Below are positions 26,189 through 35,143 of a DNA stretch of 64,000 bases, piece by piece; within the stretch, counting starts at the first letter, position 1; each line of letters opens with the position of its first letter. This DNA comes from Xanthomonas sacchari (GTDB taxonomy: Bacteria; Pseudomonadota; Gammaproteobacteria; Xanthomonadales; Xanthomonadaceae). The translations under genes and the position numbers were made by a program. The notes beneath the pieces were generated by a model. It was not told the origin of the DNA, ran no database searches, and saw only the letters and a list, made by a program, of their open reading frames with translations. The stretch spans positions 4,507,001 to 4,571,000 of the forward strand of contig NZ_CP100647.1 in assembly GCF_024266585.1 (NCBI RefSeq). The letters run 5' to 3'.

Positions 26189-27822
26189 CTCTTCCGCCGC
26201 GCCTCCAGCAAATCCAGATTGCGGATCAGGCGCCGGGCGATCTCGTCGGAGATCTTGCGCTGGCGGGTCAGCTTGAACAGCTCCTGGCGTTCGGCCTGCA
26301 GGCCGGCGTGGCGCAGCTGGCGCAGCACCGCGTCCAGGCGCCGCGCTTCCTCCGGGTCGCTCTCCATCGCCTCGCCTTGGTCGAGATGGCGCTGGTACAG
26401 CGCGCTGACCCGGTTGGCCGCCTCGTTGTACAGGTCGGCGTGCTCGCTGTCCTGCACCAGCCGCTGGCGCAGCTTCTCCACCGCCGCCAGCGCCGCGCGC
26501 GAGGACTCGCGCCGCGCCAGGTCCTCCTCCAGGCGGTCGCTCGGCTCCTCCGGCAGTTCCAGCCCGCGCAGCAGCCGCGGCAGCGCGATGCTGGCGACCA
26601 GCAGCGAGGTGACGATCACCGCGCTGGCCAGGAAGATCGCCAGGTCGCGCGCCGGGAACGCGGCGCCGCTGGGCAGGACCAGCGGCAGGGTCAGCACGCC
26701 GGCCAGGGTGATGGCGCCGCGCACGCCGGCCAGCGAGGTCGCCACCACGATCCGCCACGGCGGGCTCTGCCGGTTCTCGCCGCGGCGGCGCGCCTTGAGC
26801 AGGGTCCAGCGCAGCGACAGCCACACCCACAGGAAGCGCAGCAGCAGCAGGCCGACGTAGATCGCCAGCGCGTAGGCGGGCAGCCACCACGGATCCAGGT
26901 GCCCGGCTTCGTCCATGTTGTGCATGGCGCCCTGCACGATGCCCGGCAACTGCTCGCCGAGCAGCACGAACATGATGCCGTTGAGGGTGAACTGCACCAT
27001 GTCCCACACCGCCGAGCGCTGCACGCGCATGCTGCCCGGGGCGCGGCCGCTCAGCTCCACGTAGCTCATGGCGATGCCGGCGGCGACCGCGGCGAGGATG
27101 CCCGAGGCGTTGATCGCCTCGGCCAGCAGGTAGGCGGCGAACGGCAGCAGCAGGTTGACCAGGATCGCCGCGCCCGGCTCCTCGCCGACCTGGCGCCACA
27201 CCCAGCGCTGCGCCAGGCTGGTGCCGACCACCACCGCGATGCCGGCGGCCACGCCGACCAGCGCCACCCACAGGAAGGTCAGCGAGGCGTCAGCCAGCGA
27301 GAACGTGCCGGTGATCGCCGCGGCCACTGCGAACTGGAAGCAGACCAGGCCGGACGCGTCGTTGAGTAGCGACTCGCCTTCCAGGATGTGCATCAGCCGC
27401 TTGGGGATCGGCGCGCGCGCCGCGATCGAGGACACCGCGATCGGATCGGTCGGCGACACCACCGCGGCCAGCGCGAACGCCACCGCCAGCGGCATGGTCG
27501 GGATCATCCAGTGGATCAGGAAGCCGGCGCCGAGCACCGTGAACACCACCAGGCCCAGCGCCAGCTCCAGGATCACGCCCTTGTCGCGGAACAGGCCCTG
27601 CTTGGGGATGCGCCAGCCGTCCAGGAACAGCAGCGGCGGCAGGAACAGCAGGAAGAACAGCTCCGGCTCCAGCGCGTAGCCCTTCTTGAACACGCCGGCG
27701 ATGATCGCGCCCAGGCCGATCTGTACCAGCGGCAACGGCAACGAGAACGGCAACACGCGCACCAGGTAGCCGCTGGCCACCACCGCCAGCAACATCGCCA
27801 AGACCACTTCGATCGAATGCAT
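26185..27822 (-). CDS. Na+/H+ antiporter, CPA1 (NhaP-like) family
   Basis: A 545-residue inner-membrane antiporter. About 12 helices span residues 5-410, with the family blocks LFLLFLPPLLFLDGWRIPK, AAVVSPTDPIAVSS and ILEGESLLNDASGLVCFQFA. The NDASG motif carries the transport-essential Asp. A C-terminal cytoplasmic domain of about 125 residues is charged and helical (ESSRAALAAVEKLRQRLV-like). The expected roles are pH and sodium homeostasis. The ATG at 27822 gives a proper first helix. Confidence 0.92.
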   Translation of the reverse strand: MHSIEVVLAMLLAVVASGYLVRVLPFSLPLPLVQIGLGAIIAGVFKKGYALEPELFFLLFLPPLLFLDGWRIPKQGLFRDKGVILELALGLVVFTVLGAGFLIHWMIPTMPLAVAFALAAVVSPTDPIAVSSIAARAPIPKRLMHILEGESLLNDASGLVCFQFAVAAAITGTFSLADASLTFLWVALVGVAAGIAVVVGTSLAQRWVWRQVGEEPGAAILVNLLLPFAAYLLAEAINASGILAAVAAGIAMSYVELSGRAPGSMRVQRSAVWDMVQFTLNGIMFVLLGEQLPGIVQGAMHNMDEAGHLDPWWLPAYALAIYVGLLLLRFLWVWLSLRWTLLKARRRGENRQSPPWRIVVATSLAGVRGAITLAGVLTLPLVLPSGAAFPARDLAIFLASAVIVTSLLVASIALPRLLRGLELPEEPSDRLEEDLARRESSRAALAAVEKLRQRLVQDSEHADLYNEAANRVSALYQRHLDQGEAMESDPEEARRLDAVLRQLRHAGLQAERQELFKLTRQRKISDEIARRLIRNLDLLEARRKS

Positions 27823-28529
27823 GCTCGTGGGGACGGCGGCGCCACGCCGGCGGCGCCGCCCATGAATGGGGGGAGCCTGCAAGCAAAGCGCACCGCGGCG
27901 ACGATGTCCAGTGGCACAAGGGCGTCCAGGCGGCTGTCCGGCGGCAGAGCCGGTGACGGACACCGGCGCCTTGCGCTGGAGAGCGCATGCCTCACCCGCC
28001 AGGAACTTGAGCGCTTCATCGGCGAACACCCGGCGGAAGGCAACATGTCGCGGATCCGCGACCTGCGCGGCGGCCACGTCCTCCAGGCCCAGGCCAGCCT
28101 GCCGGCCACGCACGCGATGGAGCGGACCTGCTGCCCGCTGCCGGCCACTTCGGCGACGTCCACGCGCTCGGCGGCGTCCACGACCTAGAGCACAGCGACT
28201 GGCTGCAACACCGCTGAGTCCATGGCACCGGCCCGCGCAGCGCACGCCAGCGCCGGCAGGCGCGCGTCGCTGCGTGCGCGACCGACGACGCAACGCCTGC
28301 GCTGCGCATCGCGTATGCGTCCATCGCCGCGCGGCGGCTGCCTGCTGCACTGCCTGCGCCGCCGTTGCGCGAAGGCACTCGCCCGGACCGCGCCTCGCGC
28401 GGCCGCCACCATCCGCCGGCGACACCCGTTCATCATTATCTGGAGGGCGTGATGCAACCGCGCCGGCGCTGCACGCGTAAAGGCCTATGCACGGTCGACT
28501 GGCCGTGCATCCCTTTAAAGGAGCAGCCC
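27823..28529. other. Spacer without a convincing gene; possible decayed coding fragment
   Basis: About 700 bases upstream of both the antiporter and the fasciclin gene. No frame has a start, ribosome site and protein-like composition throughout. Two adjacent plus-strand frames show short protein-like stretches: one ending at 28188 with TRQELERFIGEHPAEGN, and one ending at 28217 with GHFGDVHALGGVHDLEHSDW. They could be one gene broken by a frameshift, but I cannot name a parent family. Confidence 0.35.
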
Positions 28530-29120
28530 ATGAAACTCCAATTGCTGGCCCTGGCCCTCGCCGGCCTCGTCTCCCTGCCCGCCATGGCCGACACCGGCCA
28601 AGCCGCGGCGCACGACCACGCGGCGATGAGCGCGGCCAAACCGAATCCGATGGTCGGCGGCGCGCCGATGTACGCCACCAAGGACATCATCGACAACGCG
28701 GTCAACTCCAAGGATCACACCACCCTGGTCGCCGCGGTCAAGGCTGCCGGCCTGGTGGACACGCTGAAGGGCGCCGGCCCGTTCACCGTGTTCGCGCCGA
28801 CCAATGCCGCCTTCGCCGCCTTGCCGGCAGGCACGGTGGACACGCTGCTCAAGCCGGAGAACAAGGAAAAGCTGACCCAGGTGCTGACCTACCACGTGGT
28901 CCCCGGCAAGCTCGATGCGGCGACGCTGCTGGCGCAGATCAAGGCCGGCGGCGGCAGCGCCAAGCTGACCACCGTGCAGGGCGAAACGCTGATCGCTAAG
29001 ACCCGCGGCGGCAAGGTCACCCTCACCGACAGCAAGGGCAATACCGCGCACGTCACCACCGCCGACGTGATGCAGCGCAATGGCGTGATCCATGTGGTGG
29101 ACAAGGTTTTGATGCCGTAA
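28530..29120 (+). CDS. Fasciclin (FAS1) domain protein, exported
   Basis: A 196-residue exported protein. The signal peptide MKLQLLALALAGLVSLPAMA ends at an AMA-D site. After a His/Met-containing spacer (AAHDHAAMSAAK) a single FAS1 domain (about 45-195) shows GPFTVFAPTNAAFAALPAGT, LTYHVVPGKLDAATLL and the terminal NGVIHVVDKVLMP. Such proteins mediate adhesion or envelope stability. AAAGGAG six bases before the ATG fixes the start. Confidence 0.92.
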   Translation: MKLQLLALALAGLVSLPAMADTGQAAAHDHAAMSAAKPNPMVGGAPMYATKDIIDNAVNSKDHTTLVAAVKAAGLVDTLKGAGPFTVFAPTNAAFAALPAGTVDTLLKPENKEKLTQVLTYHVVPGKLDAATLLAQIKAGGGSAKLTTVQGETLIAKTRGGKVTLTDSKGNTAHVTTADVMQRNGVIHVVDKVLMP

Positions 29121-29241
29121 GCACACTTCGGGGGGTGCATTGGCATCGCGGGGACGGCTACGGCCGTCCCCGTTTTGCGCGTCCATGCGGCCGACCGCGG
29201 CAGCGCTCCGCCGCCGAGGACCGAGCCACGCGCACCGGCGC

Positions 29242-30684
29242 TCAGCCGCCGGCACTGCCGCCGCGCGGCATCGGCACCTGCTCTGCCAGCATCTGCAAGT
29301 CGCGCACGAAGCCGCGATAAGCCACCTCGCCCGCCTCGCCGCCACGCTGGCGCAGCACCCACGACGGATGCACGGTGGCCAGCGCGCGGGTGCCGTCGTC
29401 CAGCGCCTGCCACTGCCCGCGCTGGGCCATCAGCGCAAAGCCGCTCCCCAGCACCGCGCGCGCAGCGGTCGCGCCCAGGCACAGCACGATGCGCGGGCGC
29501 ACCCGCGCCAGTTCACCGGCCAGCCACATCCGACACGCCTCCACGTGCGCGCGCTCCGGATTGCGATGCAGCCGCGCCTTGCCGCGTTGCTCGAAGCGGA
29601 AATGCTTGACCGCGTTGGTGACGTACATGCCCGCACGTTCGACCCCCAGCTCCTTCAGCGCGCGGTCGAACAGGCGCCCGGCCGGGCCGACGAAGGGACG
29701 CCCGCTCAGGTCCTCCTCGTCGCCGGGCTGCTCGCCGACCACCATCACCGCGGCGTCCTGCGGGCCTTCGCCGAACACGGTCTGGGTGGCCGGCTGCCAC
29801 AGCGGACAGCGGCGGCAGTCGCGCGCCGCCGCGCGCAGCGCCTCGAGGCTGTCGTCGGCGGCCACCGCCGGCGCCGGGGCCGGCGCGGGAATGCGCCGGC
29901 GCACCGGCGCCGGCGCGCGCTCGGCCATCTCGCGCACGCGCTGCCCGGCGTCGCGGATCAGCGTGGGCAGCAGTTGCGCCTCCGGCAGGTGCTTCCAGTA
30001 TTTCTGCGGCATCTCCTGGCGCATCATCGTCGGGTTGAGCCGCGCCGGATTGAAGATGTTGGCGTAGTAGGTGCGCCACAGCGTGTCCTGCGCATCGTCG
30101 GCCGGCGCATCGGCGCGCTGCGCGCCGGCGCCGAACTGCAGCGTCTCGCCATCCCAGCGCACGCTGCGGTACGGGGTGAGGATCGCCCAGCGCATGCCGG
30201 CGAAACGGCGTGCGAAGAACGGTGCCACGCGATCGACGATGTGGTGCTCCGGCTCGAACCAGGCGATGTAGACCTCCTGCTCGCCCGGCACTTCGCGGAA
30301 GCGCACGAATGCCTTCATCTTGTGGCTGTCGCGGCGCACCGCCTGCGCCCATTGCTGCGCGCGGTGCACATCGATATCGGTGACCCGCTGCAACAGCGCG
30401 CGCTCGCCGCCGGCGATGCGCCACAGCAGGCGGTACAGCAGCGCATGCCGCTTCGGATCGCGATGGCACAGCACCGCGCCGGCCAGCGCCAGGAACGCCG
30501 CCGACACCCGCGGCGGTGGCACCTGCGCGGGCAGCGTCGCGACGTCGGTGCCGACCAGCAGACCGCCCTGCGCATCGCCATCCCAGGCCAGCGTCTCCGG
30601 CGCCACCTGCGCGCACCACGCCGCCCGCGCCACCGCCCGCCAGGCCTCCAGGCTCCATGGCGGCACCACCTCAGCCTGAAACAC
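29242..30684 (-). CDS. UdgX-type uracil-DNA glycosylase fused to DUF4130
   Basis: A 480-residue two-part protein. Residues about 1-255 match the DUF4130 family that occurs with this glycosylase (KAFVRFREVPGEQEVYIAWF, PQKYWKHLPEA). Residues about 280-470 are a family-4-like uracil-DNA glycosylase with Fe-S cysteines Cys290 and Cys293 (CRRC) and later Cys residues, motif GEQPGDEEDLSG and HPSW. The loop RGKARLH ends in His373, matching the histidine with which UdgX forms a covalent bond to the excised uracil site. It lies downstream of a linked radical SAM gene. Confidence 0.87.
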   Translation of the reverse strand: MFQAEVVPPWSLEAWRAVARAAWCAQVAPETLAWDGDAQGGLLVGTDVATLPAQVPPPRVSAAFLALAGAVLCHRDPKRHALLYRLLWRIAGGERALLQRVTDIDVHRAQQWAQAVRRDSHKMKAFVRFREVPGEQEVYIAWFEPEHHIVDRVAPFFARRFAGMRWAILTPYRSVRWDGETLQFGAGAQRADAPADDAQDTLWRTYYANIFNPARLNPTMMRQEMPQKYWKHLPEAQLLPTLIRDAGQRVREMAERAPAPVRRRIPAPAPAPAVAADDSLEALRAAARDCRRCPLWQPATQTVFGEGPQDAAVMVVGEQPGDEEDLSGRPFVGPAGRLFDRALKELGVERAGMYVTNAVKHFRFEQRGKARLHRNPERAHVEACRMWLAGELARVRPRIVLCLGATAARAVLGSGFALMAQRGQWQALDDGTRALATVHPSWVLRQRGGEAGEVAYRGFVRDLQMLAEQVPMPRGGSAGG

Positions 30685-30786
30685 GGCCCGCCCTCCTCAT
30701 CGGCTCACCGCAGCGACCGCAAACCGCCACAGCACACCCGCCACCACAGCGACCGCAACCACCGCGCTGTCCGCAGATGCCGCTGT

Positions 30787-30816
30787 TGCAGTTGCAGTTG
30801 CAGTTGCAGTTGCAGC
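30787..30816. repeat. (TTGCAG)5 hexanucleotide tandem repeat
   Basis: Five perfect TTGCAG units in the 170-bp spacer between the radical SAM gene and the UdgX gene. The same spacer also contains CAGCGACCGCAA twice. Slippage could alter the spacing within the operon. Confidence 0.85.
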
Positions 30817-30854
30817 AACCATTGCACCGCCCAAACCCACACCACCGCATCGCG

Positions 30855-32099
30855 TCAATCAAACAGGCCACCCTGCCGCGGCGCCGGCGCCAATTGCGCG
30901 CGCAGCCGCTGCGGATCGTCCAGCCGCTGCCGCGGATGGTGGTCGAGCACGCTGACGAACGGCAGCAGCTTCTTCAGCGGCACCCGCAGCCGCGCCAGGT
31001 CCCCGACCCGCAGCCGCGCATGCCGCCGCGCCAGCAGCAACCGCTCGACGTTGCGCGTGCCCAGCCCCGGTACCCGCAGCAACAGTTCGCGCGCAGCGGT
31101 ATTGAGATCCACCGGGAACCGTTCGGGGTTGCGCAGCGCCCAGGCCAGCTTGGGATCCACGTCCAGATCGAGCATGCCGCTGGCCGCGGGCGGGGCGATC
31201 TCCTCCACCGAGAAATCGTAGAACCGCAACAGCCAGTCGGCCTGGTACAGCCGGTGCTCGCGCTGCAGCGGCGGCGCCAGCAGCGGCAGCTTGCTGGAGG
31301 CGTCGGGAATCGGGCTGAACGCGGAGTAGTAGACCCGGCGCAGGCGATAGTTGCCGTAGAGATTGTGGCTGGTGTGCAGGATCGCGCGGTCGTCGGCGCC
31401 GTCGGCACCGACGATCATCTGCGTGCTCTGCCCGGCCGGGGCGAAGCGCGGCGGCTTGGCCCGCACCCGCGTCTCGGCCTTGCGCGCTTCCTTGCTTTCC
31501 TCGATGCGCCAGCGCAACTCGCCCATCGCCGCACGGATGCCGCCGACGTTCTTCTCCGGCGCCAGTTGCGCCAGGCCGCCTTCGGTCGGCAACTCCACGT
31601 TGATGCTGAGCCGGTCGGCGTAGCGGCCGGCGGCGGCGAGCAGTTCCGGCGCCGCATCGGGAATGGTCTTGAGATGGATGTAGCCGGCGAAGCGGTGCTC
31701 CTCGCGCAGCTGCCGCGCCACCTCCACCAGCTGCTCCATGGTGTAGTCGCTGTTGCGGATGATGCCGCTGGAGAGAAACAGCCCTTCGATGTAGTTGCGC
31801 TTGTAGAAATCCAGGGTCAGCTTGACCACTTCCGCCGGCGTGAAGCGCGCGCGGCGCACGTTGCTGGACACGCGGTTGACGCAGTAGGCGCAGTCGAACA
31901 CGCAGAAGTTGGTCAGCAGGATCTTCAGCAGCGACACGCAACGCCCGTCGGGCGTGTACGAATGGCAGATGCCCATGCCCTCGGTGCTGCCGATGCCGCC
32001 GCTGCGCAGCGAATGGCGCTTGTCGGCGCCGCTGGAGGCGCAGGACGCGTCGTACTTGGCCGCGTCGGCGAGCACGGCGAGTTTTTCGAGGGTATTCAC
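30855..32099 (-). CDS. UDG-linked radical SAM protein (putative DNA modification/repair)
   Basis: A 414-residue radical SAM enzyme. The [4Fe-4S] cluster cysteines are Cys66, Cys70 and Cys73 (CVFDCAYC). The SAM-binding part spans about 55-300. The C-terminus has a helix-hairpin-helix DNA-binding motif (LLLRVPGLGTRNVERLLLA). This matches the family always found next to DUF4130/UdgX genes. Its reaction is unknown; repair of a DNA base lesion is the usual proposal. It is the first gene of the pair. Confidence 0.87.
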   Translation of the reverse strand: MNTLEKLAVLADAAKYDASCASSGADKRHSLRSGGIGSTEGMGICHSYTPDGRCVSLLKILLTNFCVFDCAYCVNRVSSNVRRARFTPAEVVKLTLDFYKRNYIEGLFLSSGIIRNSDYTMEQLVEVARQLREEHRFAGYIHLKTIPDAAPELLAAAGRYADRLSINVELPTEGGLAQLAPEKNVGGIRAAMGELRWRIEESKEARKAETRVRAKPPRFAPAGQSTQMIVGADGADDRAILHTSHNLYGNYRLRRVYYSAFSPIPDASSKLPLLAPPLQREHRLYQADWLLRFYDFSVEEIAPPAASGMLDLDVDPKLAWALRNPERFPVDLNTAARELLLRVPGLGTRNVERLLLARRHARLRVGDLARLRVPLKKLLPFVSVLDHHPRQRLDDPQRLRAQLAPAPRQGGLFD

Positions 32100-32208
32100 C
32101 GGCCGACGATGCCGGGCCCGCGTCTCAAACGGTGAGACGCGGATGCGGTGCGGCCTTCACCGCCATGAATCGCTCAGGTCGGAGCACCCCGAAACGCCGC
32201 CGCGGCGC

Positions 32209-33015
32209 TCAGGCCGGGACCGGCGCCGTGGCGCCGTCGAAGCGATAGATGTCCATCGCCAGCATCCCGGCGTCGATGCCGGCGTCGATGCGCTGCGCGC
32301 CGAGCCCGCCGGCCCCGGCCGCGCCCATCGCCACGTAGATCGGCAGCCAGTGCTCGTCGGTGGGATGCGCGCGCGCGGCGAACGGCGCCTGCCGGCGGTA
32401 GTCGAGCATCGCCGGCACGTCGTCGCGGTACAACGCCTGCTCGATCCATTCGATGAACGGACGCACGTAGGGCCCCTCCTTGCCCTCGGCGTAGCGACCG
32501 AAGTCGTGCAGGTTGTGGGTGATGCTGCCCGAGCCGATCACCAGCACCCCGTCCTCGCGCAGCGGCGCCAGCGCCCGGCCCAGCGCCAGGTGGTGCTCCG
32601 GCCCCAGCTCCGGCTGGATCGACAGCGGCACCACCGGGATGTCGGCCTGCGGATACAGCAGCGACAGCGGCACCCACGCGCCGTGGTCCAGGCCGCGGCG
32701 CTCGTCCAGCACCGGCGCCAGCCCGGCCTGCGCCAGCAGGTCGGCAACTTCGTGCGCCAGTGCCGGCGCGCCCGGTGCCGGGTATTGCATCGCATACAGC
32801 GCCTGCGGGAAGCCGCCGAAGTCGTGGATGGTCGGCGGCTGCGCCGCGGCGCCGACCAGCGGCCGCCGGCCCAGCCAGTGCGCCGAGGCCAGCACGATGG
32901 CGCGCGGCCGCGGCAGCGTCGCCGCCAACTGCGCCAGACGGATGCCGACCAGGCCGGGCTGCAGCGCGGTCATCGGCGAACCGTGCGAGATGTACAGGGA
33001 AGGCAGACGGGACAT
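32209..33015 (-). CDS. LigB/DODA-type extradiol dioxygenase-like protein
   Basis: A 268-residue protein of the LigB superfamily (YgiD/DODA type), which opens catecholic rings. Candidate metal ligands are His11 (ISHGSPM), His46 (ASAHW), His167 (SITHNL) and His222 (TDEHW). LDHGAWVPL (His111) carries the conserved acid/base histidine. The length is the family norm. It lies 34 bp downstream of a DoxX gene; the pair is divergent from a LysR gene, which suggests a response to catechols or quinones. Confidence 0.87.
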   Translation of the reverse strand: MSRLPSLYISHGSPMTALQPGLVGIRLAQLAATLPRPRAIVLASAHWLGRRPLVGAAAQPPTIHDFGGFPQALYAMQYPAPGAPALAHEVADLLAQAGLAPVLDERRGLDHGAWVPLSLLYPQADIPVVPLSIQPELGPEHHLALGRALAPLREDGVLVIGSGSITHNLHDFGRYAEGKEGPYVRPFIEWIEQALYRDDVPAMLDYRRQAPFAARAHPTDEHWLPIYVAMGAAGAGGLGAQRIDAGIDAGMLAMDIYRFDGATAPVPA

Positions 33016-33049
33016 GTCAGGTCTCCAGAAAGGACAGGCAACACCACGC

Positions 33050-33451
33050 TCAGCGCGTGCGCAACACGAAGCGGCCGTCGCCGATCAGGAACAGCACCGC
33101 CAGCGCCAGCGCCCAGAACGCCGGGTACTCCCAGCCGCCGCCAGGATTGGCGAAGCCGAAGCCGTTGGCGCCGTGCACGCTGACGATGGTGCCGAGCAGC
33201 AGCGGGATGCCGAGCAGTCCGACCCAACGCGCGTACACGCCGAGCAGCAATGCCGCGGCGATGGTGAACTCCAACGCCATCGCCACATAGCCCAGCGCGC
33301 CCGGCAACCCGAGCGACACGAAGTAGGCGGCGGTGCCGGCCGGGGTGAACACCAGCAGCTTGGTCAGTGCATGCACCAGGAACAGCGCGCCCATGGCCAG
33401 GCGCAGCAGGGTGGCACCGTAGGGCGCCAGGCGGGAGACGGGAGCGGACAT
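33050..33451 (-). CDS. DoxX family membrane protein
   Basis: A 133-residue protein with four predicted transmembrane helices (LRLAMGALFLVHALTKLLVF, GYVAMALEFTIAAALLLGV, LLGIPLLLGTIVS, WALALAVLFLIGD). DoxX-family proteins sit with oxidoreductases in redox and quinone stress. It is the first gene of a two-gene operon with the extradiol-dioxygenase-like gene and divergent from LysR. Confidence 0.87.
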   Translation of the reverse strand: MSAPVSRLAPYGATLLRLAMGALFLVHALTKLLVFTPAGTAAYFVSLGLPGALGYVAMALEFTIAAALLLGVYARWVGLLGIPLLLGTIVSVHGANGFGFANPGGGWEYPAFWALALAVLFLIGDGRFVLRTR

Positions 33452-33515
33452 GGGAGACCTTATGACGGGCCGTGGGATGGGGAATGCTGTACAGGCTATT
33501 CCCGTCGCCGCCACG

Positions 33516-33532
33516 AATAAATTATCGTTATT
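33516..33532. promoter_or_regulatory. Putative LysR operator upstream of doxX
   Basis: An AATAA-N7-TTATT inverted repeat containing the LysR T-N11-A core (T33518, A33530) lies in a markedly AT-rich stretch between the divergent doxX and LysR genes. Confidence 0.6.
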
Positions 33533-33560
33533 TCGAGAATTCATTTCGGGATCCGCAACA

Positions 33561-34466
33561 ATGGATACGCTTGATGCGATGCGGGTGTTCGTCGCCGTGG
33601 TCGACCGCAACGGCTTCAACGCCGCCGCCGAGGCGCTGGGCATGTCCACGGCCAGCGTCACCCGCCAGGTGGCGTTCCTGGAACAGCGCCTGGGTTCGCG
33701 CCTGCTCAACCGCACCACCCGCCGGGTCAGCCCAAGCAGCGTCGGCGCCGCCTACTACCAGCGCTGCCAGTTGCTGCTGGCCGAGTTCGACGACATGGAG
33801 GCGGCGGTCGGCGAGCAGGCACTGACGCCCTCCGGCACGCTGCGGATCAACGCCCCGTTCAGTTTCAGCATCGCCCGGCTCGGGCCGCGCCTGGCCGGCT
33901 ACAGCGCGCGCTATCCGCAGGTGGCACTGGACCTGACCCTGTCCGACCGCCTGGTGGACATCGTCGAGGAAGGCTACGACCTGGCGATCCGCATCACCCG
34001 CCAGGTGGCGCCGACCTTGATCGCGCGCAAGCTCGGCGAAGTGCAGGCCTTCCTGTGCGCGGCGCCGGCCTACCTGGCGCGCGCCGGTACGCCGCAGTTG
34101 GCGGCCGACCTGGCCGGCCACGCCTTCCTCAGCTACAGCTACGTGCAGGACGACCTGACCCTGCACGGCCCAGACGGCGCGACCCAGGTGCGGGTGGCCG
34201 GCACCCTGCGCGCCAACTGCGGCGACGTGCTGCGCGAGGCGGCCATCGCCGGCATGGGCATCACCGTCCAGCCGGACTTCATGGCCGAGGCGGCGCTGGA
34301 GGACGGCCGCCTGGTGCGGGTGCTGCCCGACCACGAACTCGGCCCGATCGGCGTGTACGCGGTCTACGCCAGCCGCAGCCACCTGGCGCCGAAGGTGCGC
34401 AGCTTCATCGACTACCTGGTCGAGGTCGGCATCGACCGCACGATGCGCTCCCCGGCCGAGCACTGA
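33561..34466 (+). CDS. LysR-type transcriptional regulator
   Basis: A 301-residue regulator of the CrgA/AaeR-like subgroup. The HTH (about 1-60) includes FVAVVDRNGFNAAAEALGMS and VTRQVAFLEQRLGSRLLNRT. The effector domain covers about 90-290. It is divergent from the doxX-ligB-like operon across a 109-bp spacer with an operator-like repeat. A flavodoxin-type quinone reductase follows 107 bp downstream, so it probably coordinates both flanks. Confidence 0.9.
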   Translation: MDTLDAMRVFVAVVDRNGFNAAAEALGMSTASVTRQVAFLEQRLGSRLLNRTTRRVSPSSVGAAYYQRCQLLLAEFDDMEAAVGEQALTPSGTLRINAPFSFSIARLGPRLAGYSARYPQVALDLTLSDRLVDIVEEGYDLAIRITRQVAPTLIARKLGEVQAFLCAAPAYLARAGTPQLAADLAGHAFLSYSYVQDDLTLHGPDGATQVRVAGTLRANCGDVLREAAIAGMGITVQPDFMAEAALEDGRLVRVLPDHELGPIGVYAVYASRSHLAPKVRSFIDYLVEVGIDRTMRSPAEH

Positions 34467-34573
34467 ACCCCGGCGCGCGGACCGGACACAACATCCTGCC
34501 GATGGCGCTGATCGCGGCGGCCGCGCATGCGCACAATGCCCGCGCTTTTCCCCTCACTCTCAGGAGTCCGCTT

Positions 34574-35143
34574 ATGAGCAAGATCGCGATCGTCTACTTC
34601 AGCGGCTACGGCCACACCGTCAAACAGGCCGAGGCCGTGCACGCCGGCGCCGCCAGCGTCGGCGAGGCCACGCTGTACCGCATCGACCAGGACGGCAACC
34701 TGCCCGACGGCGCCTGGGAGGCGATCGGTCAGGCCGACGCCGTCATCTACGGCAGCCCGACCTACATGGGCGGCCCGGCCTGGCAGTTCAAGAAGTTCGC
34801 CGACGCCAGCTCCAAGCCCTGGTTCGCCCAGGCCTGGAAGGACAAGATCGCCGCCGGCTTCACCAACTCGGCCTCGGTCAACGGCGACAAGTTCGCCACC
34901 ATCGAATACTTCTGGACCCTGGCCCAGCAGCACGGCCAGATCTGGGTCGGCACCGGCCTGCTGCCGTCCAACACCAAGGCGCACGGTCCCAACGACGTGA
35001 ACTGGACCGCCGGCTCCGGCGGCGCGCTGGCGATCTCGCCGTCCGACGCCTCGCCGGACGAGGCGCCGCGCAGCGGCGACCTGGAAACCGCGCGCCTGCT
35101 CGGCAAGCGCGTGGCCGAGTTCGCGGCCAAGCTCAAGGGCTAA
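34574..35143 (+). CDS. Flavodoxin-fold NAD(P)H:quinone reductase-like (WrbA family)
   Basis: A 189-residue flavoprotein. The FMN-phosphate loop is in IVYFSGYGHTVKQAEAVHAG. GSPTYMGGPAWQFKKF is the second flavin loop. The protein lacks a signal. WrbA-like enzymes reduce quinones by two electrons and avoid semiquinone radicals. It lies downstream of the LysR gene, consistent with a quinone-detoxification locus. Confidence 0.85.
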   Translation: MSKIAIVYFSGYGHTVKQAEAVHAGAASVGEATLYRIDQDGNLPDGAWEAIGQADAVIYGSPTYMGGPAWQFKKFADASSKPWFAQAWKDKIAAGFTNSASVNGDKFATIEYFWTLAQQHGQIWVGTGLLPSNTKAHGPNDVNWTAGSGGALAISPSDASPDEAPRSGDLETARLLGKRVAEFAAKLKG

